Shown here: positions 36,474 to 47,110 of the stretch, one piece after another
How the letters are laid out: each line of letters opens with the position of its first letter
How positions within the stretch are numbered: the first letter of the stretch is position 1
Source: Phaseolus vulgaris
Taxonomy: Eukaryota; Streptophyta; Magnoliopsida; Fabales; Fabaceae
Direction of reading: 5' to 3'
DNA length: 64,000 nt
NCBI RefSeq assembly: GCF_000499845.2
Contig: NC_023753.2
Location: 10,226,181-10,290,180, forward strand
Notes under the pieces: model-generated
The model's database searches: none
Told to the model about the DNA's origin: nothing
The model's input: the letters and a program-made list of their open reading frames with translations, nothing else
Program-made: the position numbers and the translations under genes

Positions 36474-37359
36474 CTAAGCACTAAGTCTTTTGTAGTGACA
36501 CGTCATCAGTAGTAGAACCCTGATATCAGAAGAGGGCTTCTTGTTATAACATTCAAATATAATTTTGTCATCTTCACGAATAGAATGAAGACGAAAAAAT
36601 TGTTTCCACCCGCTACAGAGTGTAACGCTTCTGGAAGGAAACCTGGACTTGAAAATGGTGCATTCCACATCTTGTAGCCATCCATGTAGATTAACCTTCT
36701 TGAACTTCCCTCTACGAATATATTCAGAAAAAGGAGAAGGCAGATCCTTAAACAATAACGAAAATATTAGTTAATAATTAGTTAATAAAAGAAATAGAAT
36801 ATATCAATATCCATTTTAAAAGAAAGGATGGTAAACTTACCACATATCCTCCAAAGACCTGTTTTGAACTCCACTTTAAGCCAAAATGTATAAAGGGGCC
36901 ATTGTTGAGCGGCAACCTCCCTTCAACTTCCTTCAGAAATTTACTCAAAATCATTTCACATAACTCCCCCACAAAAACAGTTATATGGAAGGAGTTATTA
37001 CCCACGTAACGAAACAATATATTGTGGTCACCTTTAAACCCATAAAAATCACTCAGACGGGACCATCCATACACAATTTGGGGACAAAGTATATCTTTGT
37101 TATAATATACTATATGAATATTGCCTTGACTGTCGCTGAGGGACCATTCCTCCTCCAGTTCATTTTCAAACTCGATGGCGAATGCACGATCCACGTGTCC
37201 ATTCTATCCATTTTAAAACCATAAAAATACTCAAAGAACTGAAAAAACTATGAAAAGTAAGGAATTTCAAAACCAAAAACATACCTCCCCACGAATGTTA
37301 ACTGTTGTAAATAAACCTTTACCACAAAGTTTTACGATCTCTTCAGGAATGACAGCCAT
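36474..37359 (-). CDS. Two-B3-domain protein, Helitron-borne copy 2
   Basis: Three exons (37,359-37,285, 37,203-36,841, 36,746-36,474) have exactly the same lengths, 75, 363 and 273 nt, as B3 gene 1, and encode 236 residues. The first B3 domain shows FAIEFENELEEEW, GWSRLSDFYGFKG and FRYVGNNSFHITVF. The second shows GKFKKVNLHGWLQ and CSGWKQFFRLHSIREDDKIIF. All junctions are in phase and no stop interrupts it. The protein clearly differs from copy 1 at many positions while keeping the frame, which suggests either past selection or a fairly recent split. A nuclear DNA-binding role is inferred from the domain. It lies directly downstream of the RPA1-like gene on the same strand. Confidence 0.8.
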
Positions 37360-38972
37360 GACAATGAGAAAAAGAAAGATGAAGATAATGGAAGTAGGGA
37401 AGAAGTATAAAAGACTAATAGCAATAGGTTTGTGAGTAATAAAAAGCCCTACGTTACTTATATATAGCAATCATACCTTTTCAGTCACAAATCCACGCTA
37501 AATTTACTCTGAAGCAACATGTCTTTTCAGTTACTAAATTAAATAATAAAAAAATAATTAAAATCCAATAATGATAGTAAAATAAATTAAGAAAAAATAT
37601 TCATAATTAATAAATAAATAAATAATATTAAAGTAAAGAAAAATAAATATGAAAAGACAAAACTTTAAAAAGCATAGTAGGTTAGTTGTTACCTGTAATT
37701 ATTCTTTGACGTTTCCATTTTACATTGCCTTATACAACAATGTTTTTTCAGTTTAAATAAGTTATTAACAAAATAACAAATTAATAAAAATACAACTATT
37801 TCAATAGATAAATAAAATGAATATTAATGACATGTATAATTAATTAGCATTATATAATAATAAATTAAAATAGTTAACATAAAACTGTATTATAACTAAA
37901 TAAATAAATATATATTATAAAATATATTAAACATATTAAATAATATATTATATATGTTATATATTATTATTAATATATCATATATTATATATATTTATAT
38001 ATACACACATATATACATATATTTAAATTAAATACTTAAACCCTAACCTCTAACATTAAATAACATACCTGTAATTAAAATTTAAAATTGAAAATATAAT
38101 TTCATATTGAATTTAAAATATAATATTTTGAACTTCTGTAATTATTACTTCTATCCATAATTTTTAATAAATTAGTCTTGGAAGATGAAATGAATACTTT
38201 GATAAAAGTGTAAAAGATACAGAAGAGACAGTTTATGCAAAAATAAAAATTAAAAAATGAAGTGATGAATTAATTGCTCTGATACGTAGTTAATGCTATC
38301 CTCTATATCCGTTTGAATCCATCCTTAGAGGTTGAGTGTAAGGGGAATTTTTTTTAAAAAAAAATCTTTCTCGTAAGGACAAACATATCATTACACAAAG
38401 ATTTATTTTTTTATCACATACTAAGATATTATGTATAAAAAATGAATTGACGAAAAAAGAATAACTCTAATAAAGGAAAACAATACCTGTAATAAAGGAA
38501 AAAATTCCCTGGGAAAGGAAAACAATATTTCAATAACCTTAAAAAAAACACAAATTATAATTAATAAAATATTATATAATTCTATATAAATTTATGAATT
38601 AATGAAAAAGTAAAAGTTGAGGCACTTACCATTACAATTCTGATATTTAATGAAAGAACCATTGTTACAAAATAGAGTTACAAAAAGTATACAATAATAT
38701 GAATTACACAAAAACAAACTCATTAAATAAATTAAAATGTAGACATAAAATTGAAAAAAAAACAAAATATAACAACTTCAAAATGAACTATAAAGTCAGT
38801 ACGTACCTCAAAGATAATGTCAACATATGAAACCAACAATATTACATAAAGAGATTTAAAAATAGAATTGTACTAATACATCATAACATGTTCTACATAG
38901 AAATTAAAGAAAGTCTACAATACATGAAAATAGATCATTCAAGTTACAAAATGTTAGAGAAATAGTATGAAA
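37360..38972. other. Spacer between the RPA1-like gene and B3 gene 2
   Basis: AT-rich with no supported gene. Palindromic TA-rich sequence is dense around 37,900-38,030. Parts are similar to the spacer above B3 gene 1. Confidence 0.5.
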
Positions 38973-41474
38973 TTATACTACTCCCTTTTCGATCTTGATA
39001 TTTTTCCTTAATATCCTAAGCGGGATTGTGTGAGCAGGTGAAGCAAAATCTCTTGTAACCCGTGGAGCAACAAATTCAGTAGCAGTACCTAACACACTAT
39101 CACTGCATAAATCAATAGTTTTAGATTGCAATTCAGCAGCTTCAGTGGAGAATTTATTAAATAAATCCTGCGATGATAGCAAAACATATTAGTAAGAGTA
39201 AATTATTCACTTTTTTAAGTTAATACTTTAAATGATAATTACCTGAGAAAGTGGTACAGAAGACTCATCCTGTTGGACATCTTTAATAGTACATAGTCTT
39301 TTCTTCTGAGAATGAAGTTCCTTCACAAAATGATAACTAAATTAAATTAAGCAAAAACAGTATAAATAACCAATTTAAGGGTAAAATGTAAGTAAGAATA
39401 CACTCAAATTAGGAAACATACCACATTTTCAACACGACCTTCACAAAACCTTTGTATAGTACTATCATCAATACAAACTTTTTTTACACGAAATGATTGA
39501 TCAAACCTAAGAGATTGATCTTTAACACAACCAACTTTAAGCAACACAGCTTTGTCAAGCAAAAGATCAAAGTCTTTTGGTAGTACACCAGAATCACCGT
39601 TCTAAATATTAAAAAAAAATATCAATTAATATAATAATCTTTTCTTATATGCATAAATAAACAAATGCATGGTTCGATAATTTACCTTATCATGACTTTC
39701 AAATAATTCGGCGCAAGATTTATTGATCAGTGTAGTGGCATCCCTGTCAAATAGAACGAAAGTCGTAGAATCCGTTTCATCAATCACTCGCAGCTTTAGC
39801 TTATACCTGAAATATAAAATACATAAAGGTTTACAAATTATATCTATAATTTAACGAATATAATTAATAGTTAATTATTAACAAATTATTAATTAAAATA
39901 AGTAAAAAATAATTAATATAATAATATAATAAGTAATAAGTATTAAGAAATATGTAATATGTAATTAAAAATAAATTCATGCAAGTACAAACACTACCTT
40001 TGTTGGACTTTGATAACATGTTTGTTACATTTCTCACAAAAAAAACATTTTGGAATCAGGGTAAACAGCTTTACCGCATAAGCAAGCTGTGTACCACCAA
40101 TCGTCATCAGCCACAATATGTTTTATTGTAGCTAAGATAACAAAAGTGCTTTCCTGTAAAAAGAAAAAAAAATGATCTTCAAATATTAATAATCGATTTC
40201 AATAAACTGTTAAAAAACATTAGTAATACCTCTTTGCAATCTTTCAGGCCTTGAATAGTATTTCTATGAATGAAGCTGATGAATTCATCCTCAACATTCT
40301 GTTTTTCAGAGTCACACAATTGACTGAGTCCCTGTGTAGGAGAATCCGTACTTTCAATCATCCTACACATGTAAAAGTTGTAGTTAGAAAGGTTCATACA
40401 TTTTAATTATCAAAAAATAATATATTAAACTAACCTTTTCTTGAGTTCGGTTGCATATTTGGACTTATCATTATATATTATTTTCGTACAGTCCAAGCAA
40501 TTTTGTATAAAAACCTTGTCTACATTAAAATATAATGTAAATAAAATATTAAAATAAAAAAATTTAAATAAATTAGAAATTCACCACTTCACATATCCTG
40601 GAAAATTTTTACTTTAGCAAAATGCACACTGATGACAATATTTTCCAGCTCTCCAGATGACAGAAATGCATTGAGCTCATCAACATAATTACCAAATAAA
40701 GTACACTCAATGCGGTAGCTGTTGTAAGTTAAAATTACAATTGTAAGAACAAATATTTTGGATTAGTTATGGTACAAAATATTAGCTTACCCATCAGCTT
40801 CAATAGAAATGGCATTTAACTTAGTTGTTGACCCTGATCTATTCAGCTCTCTTTCAGTTCCCACACCAGTTAATATTCCAATAACATCTGTAAAAACATA
40901 TTCATTTAAAAACATGTCCAAAGAAATATGTTCAAGTAAAAGAATATTACTAACCGACTAAGTAGTCCGTATCAAATCCAGGCGCCTTTAACACAGAAAT
41001 TGGTGTGTAATGAGGTTTTGGACATGAGACCAGATCATTACCAACAGAGGTTACTTTGGTTCCAAACTGAAAATTGATTTTGTATTGGTGACAGGTAGTG
41101 CGATAAGATCTTGAATTAGTAGACACACTAAAGAAATTGAAGGAATAAACTTTATCCTCAAAAATATCATTTTGAAATTTATAAATTAGAGTTCTTCTAA
41201 CGGAAACATGAATTCTATCACCCTGAAAGATAACAACAAACATTAAGCATGATTAATAAAAATTACATTAAACTGTAATAAAAAAAATATGAAAGAAAAT
41301 GATAAAGTATTTTACATCTTTGTCTTGTATGACCATTTCCATGGAGAATGGAAACTTTGTTTTCTTGAAATCAGAAACAAACCACAAACGTATAACCCTT
41401 GCTATCAGGATCCAATTTTCACTTTGTGGATTAACATCTTTCACACAATTTGTATTTTGTCTTGACACAGACAT
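38973..41474 (-). CDS. RPA1-like single-strand DNA-binding protein of a Helitron
   Basis: Plant Helitrons often carry a replication protein A large-subunit homologue, thought to coat single-stranded DNA during rolling-circle transposition. Exons by eye: 41,474-41,316; 41,222-40,955; 40,887-40,801; 40,718 to about 40,597; about 40,519-40,435; 40,362-40,230; 40,153-39,998; 39,806-39,686; about 39,602-39,422; about 39,320-39,242; 39,167-38,973. The first OB fold (DUF223 type) includes ENWILIARVIRLWFVSDF, then GDRIHVSV and YSFNFFSV. A second contains DVIGILTGVGTEREL and ELNAFLSSGELENIVISVHF. The C-terminal OB fold has a zinc ribbon, WWYTACLCGKAV ... CEKCNKHV. Most junctions are in phase; the exon 4/5 junction is unresolved. 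A run of eight T (minus strand, 40,045-40,038) gives one base too many in the zinc ribbon, a likely frameshift, so the copy may be non-functional. Confidence 0.78.
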
Positions 41475-41541
41475 TGTAAGGGTGACCTTTGAGTAAAAGG
41501 AAAATGTAGAATGCAATGATCAATGTGAAACACAAAACATA

Positions 41542-41542
<1 letters not shown>

Positions 41543-41622
<80 letters not shown>
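41543..41622. repeat. (TA)n microsatellite
   Basis: About 80 bases of perfect TA dinucleotide lie 70 bp upstream of the RPA1-like start codon. It can form a cruciform and is likely variable in length. Apparent open frames through it are artefacts. Confidence 0.95.
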
Positions 41623-41624
<2 letters not shown>

Positions 41625-43250
41625 TGAGGAGGTGGTACAAAATTATTTTCAAAAAAACAAATTTACAATTTCAAAGTGAAATAGGTGGAAATAGTAAGAA
41701 AACATAATAAAGTATAACAGTATTGTGAGACAAAAACAAACATTCCAATTTTCAAATCGGATATAGTTTTTTTAGCTAAGAATAAAGATGGATTTAGTTC
41801 AAATATGTCATAAGACAAAAATAATCATAAATAACATTAAATAAATATACAGGTAATGACAACAAAATTAAGTTTAAAAATGTTCAATGAATGACAAAAA
41901 CGAAGTTAAGCATGTCAGGTTTCATACAGAAGAGATTAAGCCTATAAAAAATCGAAACTGTAAAAAGTGCAAACATTTCAACTTCCAGGATTGCGATTAA
42001 TGAAATTGTGGTTTGAATTTGAAAAGTAAGGTTGAAAGTACACAATTTTTGAAATTGCTAGCATGATCGGGAAACCCTACTATGCAAATAAATGGAATTT
42101 TAGGTACGTTTTCAAAGGAGATTTGAAAAAGAGGATTCTTGTTTAGCACAAAAAAACCCTTACTTTGAAATTTCTGAAATAATACACAAATAGACAGAAA
42201 GTGGAAACCCTAACAGAGAAATCTTACCAATTTCATATAACCATAGACTCTTGCTTTTGCATGCGGACGAAAGAAGGAAAAAAATCTTTCCTTGGTGTTT
42301 GATATACTGGGGAATCAATTTGAAAACATGAAAATCAAGAAACAAACCTATAAAAGTAGCGGTGCCGTTCACAGATTACTGAAACCGTAAACAAATCAAA
42401 GAGGAGAAAAAGTGAGATAATGACTTAACATAATCAGGTAATAAAAACAAAAGAACCAAATGAAAGAAAGTGGGCATAAGTATAAAATCATATCTATGCA
42501 AAATGATATTTGAAAAAATGAAAACTTTTTAATACTTACTTGGCAAAACAGGAAAATGAAGATACAAACCTCTGAAAGTAGCTGTGGGGTTGACAGATTC
42601 ATGAAAAAGGAAAGGAAATCAAAGAAGAGAAAAGGTTGGATACAAAGAGCACAAAAAAACATTAATGACTTAAACCAAGAAGGTAATAGAAACAAAAAAA
42701 CCAATACAACGCACGCGGGTAAAGGTTTAAAATCAGATCTAAGTTTACTGAAAGTATGGTTTCATGCAGCTCGGTGAGAGTATTCTTGCTATGTTTTGGA
42801 GGAACAGACCAATTCCCCTTGATGATAAAGATGACTTCAAGGAATGAAAATCTTTGACTATTATTATGTACCCCTCATTTTTATGTGGGAACATGTTAGA
42901 TTAAGGATTTAGGTTGAAAATGGGAGTGTCAGATCTTAAAAGTTTAGAAAAGTTTTGAACCAAATGGGATATGTGTGTAAAAATGAAAACTTTATCAACA
43001 CATCATGTTGAAATAAATGTTTGACTTGAATCTATCTATAATACAAACTTTCTTAACACTTTCTCTGAAAAAAGACAAAAGATGAAACCTTTATTCCCTT
43101 TCAGCCTCATTGTTAACCAGAAACCTGTGATCCTACCTTGACTATTAAGAAAACAAACCCAAACAAAAATAAATGAACTTCACATGGAGCTGAAAGAACA
43201 ATCAAAGGAGTACAGGAAAACCACAATCATGAGTTGAAAAATCTAAATGA
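41623..43250. other. Region upstream of the RPA1-like gene
   Basis: No gene is supported. Two partly similar segments (about 42,282-42,370 and 42,545-42,605, both with ACAAACCT-T-AAAGTAGC and GACAGATT) look like a decayed duplication of leader sequence, possibly with splice sites. Open frames here are hydrophobic, short and not family-like. Confidence 0.4.
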
Positions 43251-44515
43251 CTGAAAACTTCATCTATTTAATGGTATTTGATATTTATAAATTTTAAATT
43301 CTAATGGTATTTGTTAAAATTTTAAAATTTGAAATTCTGAAAAACTAAATACTTGAAAATTTGTAATAATAATAATCTTGGAATCGGAAATATTGTGTAG
43401 CAGTCAGAAAAAGAAGATATGAATAAAAAAAGGTAATTAATGTTAATAATGTTGTTGAAATTTTTAAATTTTTAAATTTGAAAATCTGAAAAATTAAATA
43501 TTTGAAGTTTATTAGTAATAATAATAATCTTGGAATTATAAGTGTGCAGAAGAAGTCAGAAAAAGAAGATACAAATAAAAAAGTAATTAATGATCTTGGA
43601 ATTGTAAAATTTGAAAATATGAAAAATTAAATATTTGAAAAATATTAATAATAATAATAATAATCTGGGAATTGGAAATAAGTGTGCAGAAGCAGAGAAG
43701 TCAGAAAAAGAAGATATGAATCAGAGAGGTAATTAATGATCTTTGGAATTGTAAAATTTGAAAATATGAATAATTAAATATTTGAAGATTATTAATAATA
43801 ATAATCTGGGGATTGAAAATAAGTGTGCAAAAGCAGATAAGTCAGAAAAAGAAGATATGAATCAGAAAGGTAATTAATGATCTTTGGAATTGTAAAATTT
43901 GAAAATATGAATCTATAAATATTTGGGAATTGGAAATAAGTGGGCAGAAGTAGAGAAGTCAGAAAAAGAATATATGAATCAAAAAGGTAATTAATAATCT
44001 GGGAATTGGAAATAAGTGTGCAGAAGCAGATAAGTCAGAAAAAGAAGATATGAATCAGAGAGGTAATTAATGATCTTTGGAATTGTAAAATTTGAAAATA
44101 TGAGTAATTAAATATTTGAAGATTATTAATAATAATAATCTGGGAATTGAAAATAAGTGTGCAAAAGCAGATAAGTCAGAAAATGAAGATATGAATCAGA
44201 AAGGTAATTAATGATCTTTGGAATTGTAAAATTTGAAAATATGAATCTATAAATATTTGGGAATTGGAAATAAGTGGGTAGAAGCAGAGAAGTCAGAAAA
44301 AGAATATATGAATCAAAAAGGTAATTAATGATCTTGGAATTAAACAATTTGAAAATATCAAAAATTAAATATTTGAAGATTAATAATAATAATAATAATA
44401 ATCTTGGAATTCGAAAAAAGTGTGCGGCAGCAGCAAAATAAGTCAGAAAAAGAAGATATGATTCAGAAGAAGATATGAATCAAAAAGGTAATTAATGATC
44501 TTGGACTTTTAAATG
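43250..44515. repeat. Degenerate tandem repeat, period about 120-150 bp
   Basis: Eight or nine units share GGTAATTAATGATCTTTGG, AATTGTAAAATTTGAAAATA, ATTAATAATAATAATCTGGG and GTCAGAAAAAGAAGATATGA. Units vary in length through loss of the TAA-rich middle. The array ends near 44,515 and is followed by a short GAATTT repeat (44,528-44,572). It lies in the 5' half of the Helitron. Confidence 0.88.
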
Positions 44516-44819
44516 TATTTATAGATTTGAATTTGAATTTCGAATTTGAATTTGAATTTGAATTTTGAAGAATAATATAATGCGAATAATCTTAAGGTTA
44601 AAGTTTGTCTGAAGAGTACATTAATGCGAATAAAAAAATTAAATACATTAAATAAATGTCTCTTTTAAAAGTAAACTATACAAAATAACATTCCATAAGA
44701 ATATTTAATATTAGATTACAAAATTTGACCATGTATTTAAAACAAAATTGATAACTAAAATAAAGTAAACAATTAATTTTCTATATAATCAGAACATTGT
44801 CCTTGGAAAAATAAATTAT

Positions 44820-44988
44820 GAATACAATATTGAATTTTTAAGCACTAACAACACCATCATATGAATTGGGGTTAGTCCACTTTCAAAGATCAATTTGTGG
44901 TCTTCACACAGTGCATGTATCTGACAAAATTTCCTCCATCCTCGACCAAATTTAATAGAAGCTTTGGTGGCCTTATGAGAAAGATCCT
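44820..44988 (-). pseudogene. Remnant of a third B3-domain exon
   Basis: A minus-strand exon-like piece starts after an AG at 44,989 with DLSHKATK and continues IKFGRGWRKFCQIHALCEDH. It matches the second half of exon 3 of the two B3 genes (GKGWKNFCSLHSFREGD and CSGWKQFFRLHSIREDD). The KKVNLHG part is missing. The frame stays open for about 55 codons to a stop near 44,820. Exon-like repeats lie upstream (45,115-46,436), so it may be the last exon of a chimeric transcript. Confidence 0.6.
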
Positions 44989-45109
44989 AAAAGAAAATAA
45001 ACACATGTATGAGATTTATGAAATAAACACAAAAAAACACCATTAAAGATTTTATCAGCAAAAAAAATAAACAATGAAAACAACAATGAGAGTCAAGGAA
45101 GGAAAAGAT

Positions 45110-46660
45110 TTCACCTTGATGCTGAAAAAAAAGATGGATATGAACGAAAATCCCATTCCACTTCCATTATCGGTTGCTGCAGAAACTGAAATGTAGATGG
45201 AAAAACTCCAGAAAAGATTAAATCAACAAAAAAGTGAAAAATGAAAAAAAAAACATGAGGACAGACGAACAGAGGAAGGAAAAGATCTCACCTTGGTGCT
45301 TGAAAATCCATTCCACTTCCACTACCGGTTGCTGCAGAAACTGAAATGTAGATGAATATCATTTTGATGCTGTCAAAAGTAACAAAAAAACACAGAATCA
45401 ACCATGTGAACAAAAATGAAACAAATAAACGGTAGAAACATGAAAAAAACGAAACTTTGATAAGAAAAACCAAAAAATATTTCATTTTTATGCTGTGGAA
45501 CAAAGAAATCATAAATGAGAAAACACAGAATCAACCATGTGAACAACAAAGAGGCAAATAAACGGTAGAAACATGAAAAGAACGAAACTTTGATAAGAAA
45601 AACAAAAAAAAAAGATTTCATTTTTATGCGGTGGAACAAAGAAATCGTAAATGAGATTAACAAAATCCACCTTGGTGCTTGAACATGGTTGATATGAATG
45701 AAAATCTATTCCACATCCAGTACCGGTTGCTGTTAAAACTGAAATGTAGATGGAAAAACTTCAGAAAAGATTAAATCAGCAAATAAGTGAAAAATGAAAA
45801 AAATAATAATAAGGACAGACGAACAGAGGAAGGAAAAGATCTCACCTTGGTGCTTGAAAATCCATTCCACTTCCACTACCGGTTGCTGCAGAAACTGAAA
45901 TGTAGATGAATATCATTTTGATGCTGTCAAAAGTAACAAAAAAACACAGAATCAACTATGTGAACAACAATGAAACAAATAAACGGTAGAAACATGAAAA
46001 AAAACAAAACTTTGATAAGAAAAACCAAAAAATATTTCATTTTTATGCTGTGGAACAAAGAAATCGTAAATGAGAAAATACAGAATCAACCATGTGAACA
46101 ACAAATAGGCAAATAAACGGTAGAAACATGAAAAGAACGAAACTTTGATAAGAAAAACAAAAAAAGATTTCATTTTTATGCGGTGGAACAAAGAAATCGT
46201 AAATGAGATGAACAAAATCAACCTTGGTGCTTGAACATGGTTGATATGAACGAAAATCTATTCCACATCCAGTACCGGTTGCTGTTAAAACTGAAATGTA
46301 GATGGAAAAACTTTAGAAAAGATTAAATCAGCAAAAAAGTGAAAAATGAAAAAATAAAAATAAGGACAGACAAACAGAGGAAGGAAAAGATCTCACCTTG
46401 GTGCTTGAAAATCCATTCCACTTCCACTACCGGTTGCTGCAGAAACTGAAATGTAGATGAATATCATTTTGATGCTGTCAAAAGTAACAAAAAAACACAG
46501 AATCAACCATGTGAACAACAAAGAAGCAAATAAACGGTAGAAACATGAAAAGAACGAAACTTCGATAAGAAAAACAAAAAAAGTTTTCATTTTTATGCGG
46601 TGGAACAAAGAAATCGTAAATGAGATGAACAGAATCCACATAACGGAAGAAATAGTCACC
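45110..46660 (-). repeat. Tandem repeat of about 553 bp containing exon-like cassettes
   Basis: The marker AAAGATCTCACCTTGGTGCT occurs at 45,281, 45,835 and 46,386, giving periods of 554 and 551 bp, with partial units at both ends. Each full unit contains a sub-repeat (AAATAAACGGTAGAAACATG twice). On the minus strand each unit carries short segments bounded by splice-like signals: 40-nt segments at 45,331-45,292, 45,885-45,846 and 46,436-46,397 (after CTGCAG, before GTGAGATC), and 59-nt segments at 45,729-45,671 and 46,281-46,223. A related 62-nt one lies at 45,176-45,115. The long hydrophobic open frames across the array are probably not proteins. Confidence 0.88.
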
Positions 46661-46860
46661 TGGAGAAGGAGAAGGAGAAGGCAGAAATGAAATGAAGAAC
46701 CCAGAAATGAAGAACCATAAAGGAAACCCAGAGAAGAAGAAACCAAATGCAAGGGAAAACGAAGAGAGATAGGGGAAGTTGAGTAATAGGAGAGAGAAAC
46801 GCTGAAAGTGTATATAAAAAAAGGGAGTATTTAAAGAAATGGGGTTTTGCACACGTGTAA
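46660..46860 (-). promoter_or_regulatory. Candidate promoter and first exon at the Helitron 5' end
   Basis: On the minus strand a CACGTGTGC motif (about 46,859-46,851) precedes TTTAAATA and TTATATACAC (about 46,835-46,805), then a pyrimidine-rich leader (CTCTCTCCTATTACTC) and a CTTCTCCAG|GTGACTAT donor-like site at 46,660. It could drive a transcript through the exon-like repeats toward the B3 remnant. This is inference from motifs only. Confidence 0.35.
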
Positions 46861-46959
46861 GTCATATAGAGTGCCACTTGTCACTCCCAGAATGAGTTTC
46901 AGCTTGCTATTTTTAGTTAAAATTTGATTTTTTTTTCTTTTTGAATTTTTTTTAAAACT

Positions 46960-46996
46960 TACCCCGGAAGTGCCTTCTATTTGTTATATTTATAGA
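46960..46996 (-). repeat. Helitron 5' terminus
   Basis: On the minus strand the element begins TCTATAAATATAACAAATAG after a flanking A (complement of T at 46,997). Helitrons start with TC and insert between A and T. The border is confirmed by continuity of copia coding sequence across the empty site. Confidence 0.88.
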
Positions 46997-47110
46997 TTAT
47001 ATAAGGTGATGTTCTTATAAAAATATACACTTCCGACACGTGCATCACTATTTTAATTATTATTAGGTAGCTTATCATATTTAGGTATGATTTTGTGATG
47101 ACTAATGAAA
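46997..47110 (-). pseudogene. Copia protease remnant, inverted segment, right part
   Basis: On the minus strand a protease-to-pre-integrase linker (GSVYFYKNI) reads toward the Helitron and continues at 27,010. Upstream, a LPNNN-type protease stretch with one stop is visible. Beyond about 47,110 the copia coding strand switches to plus, which marks the right inversion breakpoint. Confidence 0.65.

Larger units (their letters stand above)
27011..46996 (-). mobile_element. 19,986-bp Helitron carrying helicase, RPA-like and B3 genes
   Basis: Read on the minus strand, the element begins TCTATAAATATAAC at 46,996 and ends in a short hairpin (CGTGC-GTT-GCACG) followed by GGTCAACGTACTAG at 27,011. 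It is flanked by A and T, the Helitron target. Removing it restores uninterrupted copia protease/pre-integrase homology, which fixes both borders to the base. Genes lie on the minus strand: RPA1-like (41,474-38,973), B3 gene 2 (37,359-36,474), helicase (33,783-31,623) and B3 gene 1 (28,974-28,087). There are also RPA and B3 remnants and tandem repeats near the 5' end. The Rep/HUH endonuclease part of RepHel was not found, so the copy is probably non-autonomous. Confidence 0.9.

Noticed and set aside
36985..37224. 79-codon plus-strand frame
   Set aside because: Antisense shadow of exon 2 of B3 gene 2, whose minus-strand exons are in phase and carry the domain.
41431..41707. Open frames on both strands rich in Ile-Tyr
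   Set aside because: They are translations of the (TA)n microsatellite.
42396..42704. 102-codon hydrophobic minus-strand frame
   Set aside because: Phe/Leu-rich translation of A-rich plus-strand sequence, without family similarity or splice support.
43250..46660. Possible CRISPR-like or satellite centromeric array
   Set aside because: Unit lengths (about 140 and 553 bp), lack of uniform spacers and location inside a Helitron exclude CRISPR, and the copy number is far too low for a centromeric satellite.
45288..46852. Repeated hydrophobic minus-strand frames of 70-124 codons
   Set aside because: They recur only because the DNA is tandemly repeated. Similar peptides in several frames and no conserved domain argue against real membrane proteins.
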